Shown: positions 8,770 through 17,185 of the stretch, piece by piece
How positions within the stretch are numbered: position 1 is the first letter of the stretch
How the letters are laid out: every line of letters starts with the position of its first letter
The notes under the pieces: model-generated
What the model was told of the DNA's origin: nothing
What the model saw: only the letters and a program-made list of their open reading frames with translations
The model's database searches: none
Assembly (NCBI RefSeq): GCF_017916255.1
Contig: NZ_CP072827.1
Location: forward strand, 4,985,501-5,049,500
DNA from: Streptomyces mobaraensis NBRC 13819 = DSM 40847
GTDB taxonomy: Bacteria; Actinomycetota; Actinomycetes; Streptomycetales; Streptomycetaceae
Reading direction: 5' to 3'
DNA: 64,000 nucleotides
Translations under genes and position numbers: made by a program

Positions 8770-9792
8770 CTAGAACTCGTCGTCGAACGCGACCGTGCCC
8801 TCGACCGCCACCTGGTACGCGGAGGCGCGGCGCTCGAAGAAGTTGGTCAGCTCCTGCACGTTCTGCAGCTCCATGAAGGAGAACGGGTTCTCCGAGCCGT
8901 AGACCGGGGCGAAGCCGAGGCGCTGGAGGCGCTGGTCGGCGACGCACTGCAGGTACTCGCGCATGGACTCGGTGTTCATGCCCGGCAGGCCCTCGCCGCA
9001 CAGGTCGCGGCCGAACTGCAGCTCCGCCTCGACGGCCTCCTTCAGCATGTCGGTGACCTGCTGCTGGAGCTCGTCGTCGAAGAGGTCGGGCTCCTCCTGG
9101 CGGACGGTGTCCACGACCTCGAACGCGAAGTTCATGTGCATCGTCTCGTCACGGAACACCCAGTTGGTGCCGGTGGCGAGACCGTGCAGCAGACCTCGCG
9201 AGCGGAACCAGTACACGTACGCGAACGCGCCGTAGAAGAACAGGCCCTCGATGCACGCGGCGAAGCAGATCAGGTTGAGCAGGAAGCGGCGGCGGTCGGC
9301 CTTCGACTCCAGCTTGTCGATCTTCTCGACCGAGTCCATCCACTTGAAGCAGAACTGCGCCTTGTCGCGGATGGAGGGGATGTTCTCCACGGCCGCGAAC
9401 GCCGCGGCGCGCTCCTCCGGGTCGGGCAGGTAGGTGTCGAGCAGCGTCAGGTAGAACTGGACGTGCACGGCCTCCTCGAAGAGCTGCCGCGACAGGTACA
9501 GCCGCGCCTCGGGGGAGTTGATGTGCTTGTACAGCGTCAGCACGAGGTTGTTGGCCACGATCGAGTCGCCGGTCGCGAAGAACGCGACGAGGCGGCCGAT
9601 CATGTGCTGCTCACCCGGGGAGAGCTTGGCCAGGTCGGCCACGTCGGAGTGGAGGTCGACCTCCTCCACGGTCCAGGTGTTCTTGATCGCGTCGCGGTAG
9701 CGGTCGTAGAAGTCCGGGTACCGCATCGGACGCAGGGTCAGCTCGAAGCCCGGGTCGAGCAGGTTCTTCTGGCGGTCGGGTGCCGTGGTCAT
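8770..9792 (-). CDS. nrdB: class Ia ribonucleotide reductase, beta subunit
   Basis: A 340-residue R2 subunit that houses the diiron-tyrosyl radical cofactor. The EEAVHVQFY segment keeps the metal-binding Glu and His and the Tyr at the radical position; FRDETMHMNFAF supplies the second Glu/His metal set. I chose ATG 9792 over ATG 9801 because it overlaps the nrdA stop as TAATG and lies 10 nt from a GAGG, while the upstream ATG is only 1 nt from it. It forms an operon with nrdA behind a cobalamin riboswitch, so this aerobic B12-independent enzyme should be off when B12 (hence the class II enzyme) is available. Confidence 0.95.
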   Translation of the reverse strand: MTTAPDRQKNLLDPGFELTLRPMRYPDFYDRYRDAIKNTWTVEEVDLHSDVADLAKLSPGEQHMIGRLVAFFATGDSIVANNLVLTLYKHINSPEARLYLSRQLFEEAVHVQFYLTLLDTYLPDPEERAAAFAAVENIPSIRDKAQFCFKWMDSVEKIDKLESKADRRRFLLNLICFAACIEGLFFYGAFAYVYWFRSRGLLHGLATGTNWVFRDETMHMNFAFEVVDTVRQEEPDLFDDELQQQVTDMLKEAVEAELQFGRDLCGEGLPGMNTESMREYLQCVADQRLQRLGFAPVYGSENPFSFMELQNVQELTNFFERRASAYQVAVEGTVAFDDEF

Positions 9793-12209
9793 TACTGGCA
9801 TGCCTCGCAGGACTCGGGGTTCTCAAGGGAGCAGGCGATGGCGTCCGCGTCGGGCGCGGCCTGCTGGACGGGGACGGTGGCGGGGGCGCTCGAGGAAGCG
9901 GCGGCGCCGCCGGACGCCGCGCGGGCGATCCGGGTGGCCGGGCGCGAGCGCAGGTAGTACGTGGTCTTGATGCCCTGCTTCCAGGCGTACGCGTACATCG
10001 AGCTGAGCTTGCCGATGGTGGGCGAGGCCATGAACAGGTTGAGCGACTGGCTCTGGTCCAGGTACGGGGTGCGGGCCGCGGCCATGTCGATCAGGGCGCG
10101 CTGCGGGATCTCCCAGGCGGTGCGGTAGAGGTCGCGCACCTCCTGCGGGATCCACGCCATGTCCTGGATCGAGCCGTTGGCGTCGGTCATCGCGTCGCGC
10201 GTGGCGCGGTCCCACACGCCGAGCTTCTTCAGGTCCTCCACCAGGTAGGTGTTGACCTGGAGGAACTCACCGCTGAGCGTCTCGCGCTTGAACAGGTTCG
10301 ACACCTGCGGCTCGATGCACTCGTAGACGCCGGCGATGGACGCGATCGTCGCGGTCGGCGCGATGGCCAGCAGCAGCGAGTTGCGCATGCCGACGGAGGC
10401 GATCCGGGCGCGCAGTGCGTCCCAGCGCTCGGCCCAGGTCGGCTCGGTGTTCGGGTAGTGGTCCGGGTGCAGCACGCCGCGCGCGGTGCGGGTCGCGGAC
10501 CAGGCCGGGTGCGGGCCGTGCCGCTCGGCGAGGTCGGCGGACGCCTCGTACGCCGCGAGCATGATCCGCTCGGAGATCCGGGTGGACAGCGCCTTCGCCT
10601 CGGGGGAGTCGAAGGGCAGCCGCAGCCGGAAGAACACGTCCTGGAGGCCCATCAGACCCAGACCCACCGGACGCCAGCGGGAGTTGGAGCTCCCCGCCTG
10701 CTCGGTCGGATAGAAGTTGATGTCCACGACGCGGTCGAGGAAGGTGACGGCCGTGCGGACCGTGCGGTCCAGCTTCTCCCAGTCCATCTCCCCGTCGGCG
10801 CCCAGGTGGGCGGCGAGGTTGACGGAGCCGAGGTTGCAGACCGCGGTCTCGCCGTCGTTGGTGACCTCCAGGATCTCCGTGCAGAGGTTGGAGGAGTGGA
10901 CGACCTGGCCGGGCTCGGCGGTCTGGTTGGCGGTGCGGTTGGCGGCGTCCTTGAACGTCATCCAGCCGTTGCCGGTCTGCGCGAGGGTGCGCATCATCCG
11001 GGCGTAGAGCACCCGCGCGGGGATGGTCTTGACGGCCTTGCCCTCGGCCTCGTACCGGCGGTACGCGGCGTCGAACTCGTCGCCGTAGAGGTCGACCAGG
11101 TCCGGGGTGTCGGCCGGGGAGAACAGCGACCAGTCGGCGTCCGCCTCGACCCGGCGCATGAACTCGTCCGGGATCCAGTGCGCGATGTTGAGGTTGTGCG
11201 TGCGGCGGGCCTCTTCGCCGGTGTTGTCGCGGAGCTCCAGGAACTCCTCGATGTCCGCGTGCCAGGTCTCCAGGTAGACGCAGGCCGCGCCCTTGCGCCG
11301 GCCGCCCTGGTTGACGGCGGCGACGGAGGCGTCGAGCGTCCGCAGGAACGGCACGATGCCGTTGGAGTGCCCGTTGGTGCCGCGGATCAGCGAACCGCGG
11401 GAGCGGATGCGGGAGTAGGACAGGCCGATGCCGCCCGCGTGCTTCGACAGCCGCGCGACCTGGTGGTACCGGTCGTAGATGGAGTCCAGCTCGTCCAGCG
11501 GCGAGTCCAGCAGGTAGCAGGACGACATCTGCGGGTGGCGCGTGCCGGAGTTGAAGAGCGTGGGGGAGGACGGGAGGTACGAGAGGGTGCTGGTGAGGCG
11601 GTAGAGCTCGGCCACGTCCTCCAGGGCGCGGACGCTGTGGTCCTCGGCCAGACCGCAGGCGACGCGCAGCAGGAAGTGCTGCGGCGTCTCGATCACGTTC
11701 CGGGTGATCGGGTGGCGGAGCAGGTAGCGGCTGTGCAGCGTGCGCAGGCCGAAGTAGCCGAAGCGGTCGTCGGCGCCGTCGGCGAGGGCGGCGTCCACCA
11801 GCGCGTCCAGCCGCTCGGCGTGCTCGCGCACGAACGCGGCGGTGTCGTCGGCGATCAGGCCCTCGCGGTGGCCGGTGGCGACGGACGCGGAGAAGGAGAC
11901 CGCGCCCTGCCCGGCCGCCTCCTCGGCGATGGCGAGCGTCAGGAGCCGTGCGGCGAGCCGCGAGTACTCGGGCTCCTCGGAGATCAGCCCGGCCGCGGCC
12001 TCGGTGGCCAGCGAGCGCAGTTCGGCCTCGTCCGACCCGGGGTGCCGGCCGCGCAGCGCGGCGGCGGCGACCTTGCCGGGGTCGGTGGCGGGCAGATCGG
12101 CGGTGAGCTCCGTCAGGGTGCGCAGGAGCGCGGTCCCGGGGCCGCCGGTCGTGTCCGCCTCGGGTGCGGAGACCGGACCTGAAACAGGTTCCGCGGGCGC
12201 GATCGTCAC
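9792..12209 (-). CDS. nrdA: class Ia ribonucleotide reductase, alpha subunit
   Basis: An 805-residue catalytic R1 subunit reducing ribonucleoside diphosphates. SSNLCTEI carries an active-site cysteine, and the C-terminus ends ESCEACQ, the CxxC redox pair that regenerates the active site through thioredoxin. The first 110 residues or so are less conserved and may hold an ATP-cone-like allosteric region. GTG 12209 gives the expected N-terminus VTIAPAEP and has GGAGAG upstream; the frame continues about 97 codons higher but through the riboswitch leader. It is the first gene of nrdAB, with B12 riboswitch and NrdR-type control upstream. Confidence 0.95.
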   Translation of the reverse strand: MTIAPAEPVSGPVSAPEADTTGGPGTALLRTLTELTADLPATDPGKVAAAALRGRHPGSDEAELRSLATEAAAGLISEEPEYSRLAARLLTLAIAEEAAGQGAVSFSASVATGHREGLIADDTAAFVREHAERLDALVDAALADGADDRFGYFGLRTLHSRYLLRHPITRNVIETPQHFLLRVACGLAEDHSVRALEDVAELYRLTSTLSYLPSSPTLFNSGTRHPQMSSCYLLDSPLDELDSIYDRYHQVARLSKHAGGIGLSYSRIRSRGSLIRGTNGHSNGIVPFLRTLDASVAAVNQGGRRKGAACVYLETWHADIEEFLELRDNTGEEARRTHNLNIAHWIPDEFMRRVEADADWSLFSPADTPDLVDLYGDEFDAAYRRYEAEGKAVKTIPARVLYARMMRTLAQTGNGWMTFKDAANRTANQTAEPGQVVHSSNLCTEILEVTNDGETAVCNLGSVNLAAHLGADGEMDWEKLDRTVRTAVTFLDRVVDINFYPTEQAGSSNSRWRPVGLGLMGLQDVFFRLRLPFDSPEAKALSTRISERIMLAAYEASADLAERHGPHPAWSATRTARGVLHPDHYPNTEPTWAERWDALRARIASVGMRNSLLLAIAPTATIASIAGVYECIEPQVSNLFKRETLSGEFLQVNTYLVEDLKKLGVWDRATRDAMTDANGSIQDMAWIPQEVRDLYRTAWEIPQRALIDMAAARTPYLDQSQSLNLFMASPTIGKLSSMYAYAWKQGIKTTYYLRSRPATRIARAASGGAAASSSAPATVPVQQAAPDADAIACSLENPESCEACQ

Positions 12210-12377
12210 GTGTGGCTCTCCCTCGCTCGGCTGGGGGCCGTGGCGGGAGGGCAGGGGGGCGCGCACGCGCAGGCGGCGGCGTACGGAAGCCGTACGAAGC
12301 GTGCGCGCGGGCGTCCACCGGCCCAACCCGCGAGGCCCGGACGTGTTCAGACGCCGTACCGGGCGGGCCCGGCGATG

Positions 12378-12500
12378 GCGTGCTGTCGGCAGGTCCTCGG
12401 ACTGCGGAACGGGCGGATTGGACCCGTACGTACACCGTTGCGGGACAGTTCCGGATTTCCACCGGATTCCCCTGCGGCGACAGCGAGGACGAGCATACAT
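12378..12500 (-). promoter_or_regulatory. cobalamin (AdoCbl) riboswitch in nrdA leader
   Basis: Read on the minus strand, the leader contains AATCCGGTGGAAATCCGG, then CTGTCCCGCAACGGTG, and about 45 nt later the B12 box AGTCCGAGGACCTGCCG (near 12385-12402). These are the diagnostic core blocks of cobalamin riboswitches in the right order and spacing. Riboswitch repression of nrdABS by B12 is established in S. coelicolor. About 170 nt separate it from the nrdA start and would hold the expression platform. Confidence 0.92.
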
Positions 12501-12538
12501 CTAGTGCCGACGGTCGCGCGTGCCCCCACATGTTGTGT
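12492..12538 (-). promoter_or_regulatory. tandem NrdR-like boxes
   Basis: On the minus strand, ACACAACATGTGGGGG (12538-12523) and GCACTAGATGTATGCT (12507-12492) each match 10 of 16 positions of the NrdR box ACACTATATATTGTGT. They are 31 bp apart start to start, three helical turns, the spacing known for paired NrdR boxes. They sit just upstream of the riboswitch, where the promoter should be; TAGATG could be the -10. From 12539 to 12733 I see nothing else. Confidence 0.6.
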
Positions 12539-12733
12539 CGTCCCGTCATGAGGCGGTCGCGGAATGTGCTATCGGGAGGGCGCTTCGGGGCCTCCGTTCA
12601 CGGAAGCGATCGCCGTTCGCCGGACGGGGGGCGGCGGGGGCGTCCGGGCTTCACGAAAGCGTAGGGAGCGGTCTCGGCCGCCGGGCCCGCCGGTCGGGGC
12701 CCGACCGACCCCGGACGCTCGTACGATCCGGTG

Positions 12734-13195
12734 ATGGCGAACGGGAGATCGATCACAGGCGGGCCCGAGCCTGCTGTCGTGACGGCCCTGCCCCGGGCCG
12801 TGCCGGGGATCCGGGTGTGCGTGCGGCTCAACCTCGGGGGGTGCGGACCGTACGCGCACATCGTCGCGGACGTCGAGCCGCCCGGCCCGGGCGGTGGGCT
12901 GGAGTTGGTCAGCGCCGTGCCGGAGGAGCTGCTGCCCCGGGAGCACCTCCCGGCGCTGCGGGAGGGGCTGCTGGAGGGGCTCGACGGGGTGGCGGCCGCC
13001 GTCCTGGTCACGGGCGGCCACTACCACGACGTCGACTCCTGCGACCTCGGCTACCTGATCGCCGGCAGACAGGCCGGCCGCGCCGCGCTCGTCGGCGCGG
13101 GGCTCCTGCCGCCCGGGGAGGCGGAGACGCTGCGCTGGGCGAGTTGGCCCGGCCGGCCGCGGCCGCGCCGGGGGCGTACGGACCGGCGGCCGTAG
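12734..13195 (+). CDS. stand-alone EF-G domain IV-like protein
   Basis: A 153-residue protein that aligns by eye with domain IV of elongation factor G. GPYAHIVADVEP corresponds to the EF-G segment with YARVV, LLPREHLPALREGL to VPKEYIPAVEKGI, and GGHYHDVDSCDLGYLIAG to the loop near the domain IV tip. There is no GTPase domain or other EF-G domain, and the Arg-rich tail is unrelated. In EF-G this domain reaches into the decoding-site A site. A ribosome-related role here is inference. The ATG at 12734 directly follows an in-frame GTG at 12731. No operon partner is evident. Confidence 0.65.
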   Translation: MANGRSITGGPEPAVVTALPRAVPGIRVCVRLNLGGCGPYAHIVADVEPPGPGGGLELVSAVPEELLPREHLPALREGLLEGLDGVAAAVLVTGGHYHDVDSCDLGYLIAGRQAGRAALVGAGLLPPGEAETLRWASWPGRPRPRRGRTDRRP

Positions 13196-13207
13196 CCGGC
13201 CGGCGGG

Positions 13208-14833
13208 TCAGTGGCCGCCCGGCGCTCCCGCCGTCGCCGGCGGCAGTTCGACCTGGACGCCGGGGTCGCCCGCGTCCGCCGTGTAGTCGGACGCCTTGGT
13301 CTGGTCCACGCCGTCCGGTGTGCCGAGCGCCTTGAACACAAAGGTCAGCACGACCGCCACGAGCACATTCAGCGCGAAGGCCGTCAGCCCGATGTACCCC
13401 TTCTCCCCGATGAAGGGGATGAGGTTGGTGTTACCGAAGTGGTCCTGGGTGGCACTCGGGGTGTCGTAGGCGCGCCAGGTGCCGTAGACCATGCCGACCG
13501 CCCAGCCCGCCAGCAGCGCCCAGCGGTGGAACCAGCGGGTGAACAGGCCGCCGACCAGGGCGGGGACGGTCTGGAGGATCCAGATGCCGCCGAGCAGCTG
13601 GAAGTTGATGGCGACCGTCTTGTCCATGGTGAGGACGAAGACGAGCGCGCCCACCTTCACCAGCAGGGACGCCAGCTTGGAGACCTTCGCCTCGTGCGCG
13701 GGCGAGGCGTCCGGCCGCAGGAAGTCCTTGTAGATGTTGCGGGTGAAGAGGTTGGCGGCGGCGATCGACATGATGGCCGCCGGGACCAGGGCGCCGATGC
13801 CGATCGCCGCGAAGGCGACGCCGGTGAACCAGTCCGGGAACATGTCCTCGAAGAGCTGCGGGATGGCCAGCTGCCCGTTCTTCACCTTGATCCCGGCCGC
13901 CACCGCCATAAAGCCGAGCATCGCCAGCAGCCCCAGCATCAGCGAGTACAGCGGCAGGATGGTGGTGTTGCGGCGGATGACGTTGCGGTTCTTGCTGGAG
14001 AGCACCGCCGTCACCGAGTGCGGGTAGAGGAACAGCGCCATCGCCGACCCGAGCGCCAGGGTCGCGTACGCCCACTGCGCGTCCGGCCCGGTCGCCAGGG
14101 CGCCGCGCGGCTTGCCCGTGTCCGGGTTCTTGGCGGAGAACGCCTCGCCCGCCTTGGCGAAGATGTGGTCGAACCCGCCGAGCCGCATGGGGATGTAGAT
14201 GATGGCGACCGCGATGACGATGTAGATCAGCGCGTCCTTGACGAACGCGATCAGGGCCGGGGCCCGCAGCCCGGACGAGTAGGTGTAGGCCGCCAGCACG
14301 CCGAAGGCGATGAGCAGCGGTAGGTCCTTCATGAACCAGTTGGAGCCGCCGCCGATCCCCATCACGTCCAGCACGGCCTGGATGCCGACCAGTTGGAGGG
14401 CGATGTAGGGCATCGTGGCGAGGATGCCGGTGAGCGCGAGCGCCAGCGAGAGCCCCCGGGACCCGAAGCGGCCCCGCACGAAGTCGGACGAGGTGACGTA
14501 ACCGTGCTTGTGCGACACCGACCACAGCCGGGGCAGGAAGGTGAAGACCAGCGGGTAGCAGAGGATCGTGTACGGCACGGCGAAGAACCCGGCCGCGCCG
14601 CCCGCGTAGACGGCCGCCGGCACGGCGACGAAGGTGTACGCCGTGTACAGGTCGCCGCCGAGCAGGAACCAGGTGATCCAGGTGCCGAACGAGCGCCCGC
14701 CCAGCCCCCATTCGTCGAGGTTGTCGGCATTCTCGGCCCGACGCCACCGCGCGGCGTAGAAGCCCATGACCGTGACGCCCAGGAAGAAGATGATGAAGAC
14801 GGTGAGCGCGACACCGTTGACGCCGTCCTTCAC
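13208..14833 (-). CDS. mctP: sodium/solute symporter, MctP-type monocarboxylate permease
   Basis: A 541-residue integral membrane protein of the sodium:solute symporter family with about 13 predicted helices. The LGGRSFGTWITWFLLGGDLYTAYTF region is characteristic of this family and resembles the rhizobial MctP lactate/pyruvate/alanine carrier. The C-terminal 40 residues are hydrophilic. It overlaps by 4 nt with the small membrane protein gene upstream, the usual two-gene arrangement of these permeases. Substrate assignment (short monocarboxylates) is by family resemblance only. Confidence 0.82.
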   Translation of the reverse strand: MKDGVNGVALTVFIIFFLGVTVMGFYAARWRRAENADNLDEWGLGGRSFGTWITWFLLGGDLYTAYTFVAVPAAVYAGGAAGFFAVPYTILCYPLVFTFLPRLWSVSHKHGYVTSSDFVRGRFGSRGLSLALALTGILATMPYIALQLVGIQAVLDVMGIGGGSNWFMKDLPLLIAFGVLAAYTYSSGLRAPALIAFVKDALIYIVIAVAIIYIPMRLGGFDHIFAKAGEAFSAKNPDTGKPRGALATGPDAQWAYATLALGSAMALFLYPHSVTAVLSSKNRNVIRRNTTILPLYSLMLGLLAMLGFMAVAAGIKVKNGQLAIPQLFEDMFPDWFTGVAFAAIGIGALVPAAIMSIAAANLFTRNIYKDFLRPDASPAHEAKVSKLASLLVKVGALVFVLTMDKTVAINFQLLGGIWILQTVPALVGGLFTRWFHRWALLAGWAVGMVYGTWRAYDTPSATQDHFGNTNLIPFIGEKGYIGLTAFALNVLVAVVLTFVFKALGTPDGVDQTKASDYTADAGDPGVQVELPPATAGAPGGH

Positions 14834-15111
14834 GCCCGCCCACCCCGCTTCCGCTCCCGTTCCTGCCGGCGCACGAGCACGTACGCGACGGTCGTCAGCG
14901 CCGTGGATATGAACACCCAGAGCATCTGGTACCAGTAGAAGAACGGGATGCCGATGAACGCGGGCTTCAGCCGCGCGTAGGAGTCGACCCAGAGCATCGC
15001 GCCGAACGGCAGGGCGAGGCAGACGCCCGCGACGACCATCGGGAGGGTCACGACCGGCTTGCGGCGGCCGTCGGCGGCGTCGGGTGGTGCGGAAGCGGGT
15101 GGTTCGGACAT
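14830..15111 (-). CDS. DUF3311 small membrane partner of the symporter
   Basis: A 93-residue protein with two hydrophobic helices (LPMVVAGVCLALPFGAMLWV and a second near residue 65) and a basic C-terminus. It fits the DUF3311 family that accompanies MctP-like symporters, much as small subunits accompany other permeases of the class. ATG 15111 was preferred over an in-frame ATG at 15144 because a GGAG lies at proper distance. Its stop overlaps the mctP start (ATGA), so the two should be made together. Confidence 0.8.
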   Translation of the reverse strand: MSEPPASAPPDAADGRRKPVVTLPMVVAGVCLALPFGAMLWVDSYARLKPAFIGIPFFYWYQMLWVFISTALTTVAYVLVRRQERERKRGGRA

Positions 15112-15442
15112 GCGACGGCTCCGTCCCCGTGCGGTCGGCGGCATGGCGCGACGGTCGCGGCGCGATTCCCTCGCGGTGCGATCATTCGCGTAATGCGCAC
15201 GAAATCTAGGTGAGGGAGCCTCCGGTCGTCACCCCCTGTCCGGATATCGGTATGGCAACATCAACTTCCCCGCCTGCCGGGGCGCTGGGCGCGCGCCCCG
15301 GGCGCCCCGCCCGCGACCGAACACGCCCCCGCGCATAGGCTGAACGGCATGCGCGAGAAGCCCGGGTTCGCGGTGCCGGAGGGCAACGCGGCGGTGCGGA
15401 ACGGTCCTTGTCGGGGTCCCTGGTGTCTGTAATGATCATCGG
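15112..15442. other. divergent intergenic region with a possible 27-residue ORF
   Basis: This 331-bp stretch must hold promoters for the leftward symporter pair and the rightward VOC gene. TAATGA 7 nt before the VOC ATG suggests a leaderless transcript. A second TAGGCT stands 8 nt before ATG 15349, which opens a 27-codon frame ending CRGPWCL at 15432. No operator palindrome is obvious. Confidence 0.4.
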
Positions 15443-15817
15443 ATGGTGAGCATCGGGTCGCTGGTCCTGGGCGTCGACGACATGGAGCGGGCCGCGGGGT
15501 TCTGGAGCCGGGCGCTCGGCTGCGTGCCGCGCGACGGTGCGGTCGACGCGTCCTTCACCGTCCTGGTGCCCTCCGCCGGGGGCTCCGGCGTCCAACTGGC
15601 GCTGATGCGGAGCGAGACGGCGGCCGAGCGGTATCCGCGGGTCCACCTGGACCTGTACGCCGCCGACGCGGCCGAGCAGGCGGCGGAGGTGGAGCGGCTG
15701 GTGGGGCTCGGGGCCGAGCGGGTCGAGTGGGACCGCTATCCGGAGGACCCGGACTTCGTCGTCCTCGCGGACCCGGAGGGGAACCGCTTCTGCGTGATCG
15801 ACACGAGCCACGACTGA
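15443..15817 (+). CDS. VOC-family (glyoxalase-like) protein
   Basis: A 124-residue protein with two beta-alpha-beta-beta-beta modules of the vicinal oxygen chelate fold: LVLGVDDMERAAGFWSRALG in the first, and VHLDLYAAD, then FVVLADPEGNRFCVID in the second. The C-terminal LADPEGN-F motif is typical of the glyoxalase/bleomycin-resistance group. Which reaction or ligand it handles cannot be read from the sequence. It lies alone between divergent and convergent genes. Confidence 0.82.
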   Translation: MVSIGSLVLGVDDMERAAGFWSRALGCVPRDGAVDASFTVLVPSAGGSGVQLALMRSETAAERYPRVHLDLYAADAAEQAAEVERLVGLGAERVEWDRYPEDPDFVVLADPEGNRFCVIDTSHD

Positions 15818-15843
15818 GGGGTCGGGGGCGGTTGCGTCGGGCG

Positions 15844-17019
15844 TTACAGGAAGTCCGCGTGCAGCGTGGACGGCACCTCGGCCGCGTACGCCCCCAGCGC
15901 GTCATCCAGCGCGACGCGCCCGTCGAGCAGCAGCTCCAGCAGCTCGTTCTGCGGCCGGTAGGAGCAGGATCCGCACAGTGCGGTGGTCCGCGGGTCCGTG
16001 GCCTGCCAGGCGGTACGGGCGGCGCCGGCCAGGACGTCCGGCCAGCCGTCGGTGGCGACGTCGCCGAGGCCGTAGCGGGGGTCGGGGCTCACCCGGGGGC
16101 AGGGGGAGAGGCGTCCGCCGGAGTCGACGGCGACGGTGAAGCGGCTGTAGTGGCAGCGGCGGAAGCGGGCTTCGCCGGTGTCGCCGTCCGGGTCGTCGGC
16201 GGGCCGCGGCAGCCGGACCTCGAACGCGTCGTCCTCCAGCAGGGCGGCCTGGCGCAGGGCCGGTGCGGTGCCCGCGCGGTACGCGTACGGGCCGGTGTCG
16301 AAGCGTATGTAGTGGGCACCCGACTCCCGGGCCGCGTGGGCGGCGGCCAGGATCTCCCCGCGGTTGCGTTCGGTGATCACATAGTGGAAGCCGATGCGGA
16401 AGTCCGGGTCGATGGCGGACTGGCGCAGGTTGCCGACGTCGTCGAGGAGCGACGCCAACGTCGTCCGGCCGGCCTCGCGACCGCCGGTGCGGAAGGTGGC
16501 CTCGGTGCCCGCCGGGAGGGTGACGCGCACCCAGGTGTGGGTGGAGGCCACGCATTCGGCCGTGTCCGGGCGGCCGAGCCGGGAGCCGTCGGTGACCAGC
16601 CCGAGGCGGAGCCCGGCCTCGTGCCCCGCGTCGCACACGGCCGGATATCCGGGGTGGCGGGTGGTTTCCCGGATGCCGTGGAAGGTCACCGCCCGGCCGC
16701 CGGAAGCCGCGAATCCGCGGAGCAGGGAGGCGGCCTTCGCCGTCGGGAGGGCGCTTTCCGAGGGGGAATTCCCCGTGTCCCGTCCGACGGCGTCCGTTCC
16801 GTCGCGGCTTTCCGGCGGGGAAATCGCGGAAGGCCCCGTGATGTCCAGCCGGACATGCACCGGACGGATTTCCCGCCCTTCGACGAACCGGCGCAGCAAC
16901 TCGCCGTGGGCGAGCACTTTCCGCGGGGAATGCGCCGGTTCCAGGCCGGGCGCGGGACACCGTCGGCCGTCCTGCCGAGCGGTTCCGTCGTGGCTCCGCA
17001 CGCCCGCGGTGTCGTCCAT
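15844..17019 (-). CDS. radical-SAM-like protein lacking the cluster cysteines, with SPASM-like C-terminus
   Basis: A 391-residue protein with a radical-SAM TIM-barrel feel: LLRRFVEGREIRPVHVRLDI, then a strand pattern through GFHYVITERN and GAHYIRFDTGPYAY. Where family members carry CxxxCxxC directly after that first strand, this one reads TGPSAISPPESRDG. The C-terminus keeps four cysteines in RCHYS, LSPCPR and ALCGSCSY with GLGDV, as in SPASM/twitch domains that bind auxiliary Fe-S clusters. A GAGAGGA ribosome-binding site 5 nt upstream supports ATG 17019. Its role is unknown; loss of the catalytic cluster suggests a regulatory or scaffold homologue, or decay. Confidence 0.6.
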   Translation of the reverse strand: MDDTAGVRSHDGTARQDGRRCPAPGLEPAHSPRKVLAHGELLRRFVEGREIRPVHVRLDITGPSAISPPESRDGTDAVGRDTGNSPSESALPTAKAASLLRGFAASGGRAVTFHGIRETTRHPGYPAVCDAGHEAGLRLGLVTDGSRLGRPDTAECVASTHTWVRVTLPAGTEATFRTGGREAGRTTLASLLDDVGNLRQSAIDPDFRIGFHYVITERNRGEILAAAHAARESGAHYIRFDTGPYAYRAGTAPALRQAALLEDDAFEVRLPRPADDPDGDTGEARFRRCHYSRFTVAVDSGGRLSPCPRVSPDPRYGLGDVATDGWPDVLAGAARTAWQATDPRTTALCGSCSYRPQNELLELLLDGRVALDDALGAYAAEVPSTLHADFL

Positions 17020-17185
17020 GATCGTCCTCTCGCGAGGCAGCGGTCGGGCGCCGGTGACACTATGAGCCGCCGAGATGACCGTCAATAGGAATGGACCATG
17101 AGGGGCCGTTTCCCGTGGAAGACCGTTCCCGTGGAATCGTCCTCGTCGCCCTTCCCGGAAGACCGGACGATTCCACGGCGCGCGC

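Noticed and set aside
9780..12182. 800-codon plus-strand open frame antisense to nrdA
   Set aside because: A GC-skew shadow of the real gene: low-complexity Val/Gly/Arg/Leu content and no family motifs, whereas the minus strand encodes a complete NrdA.
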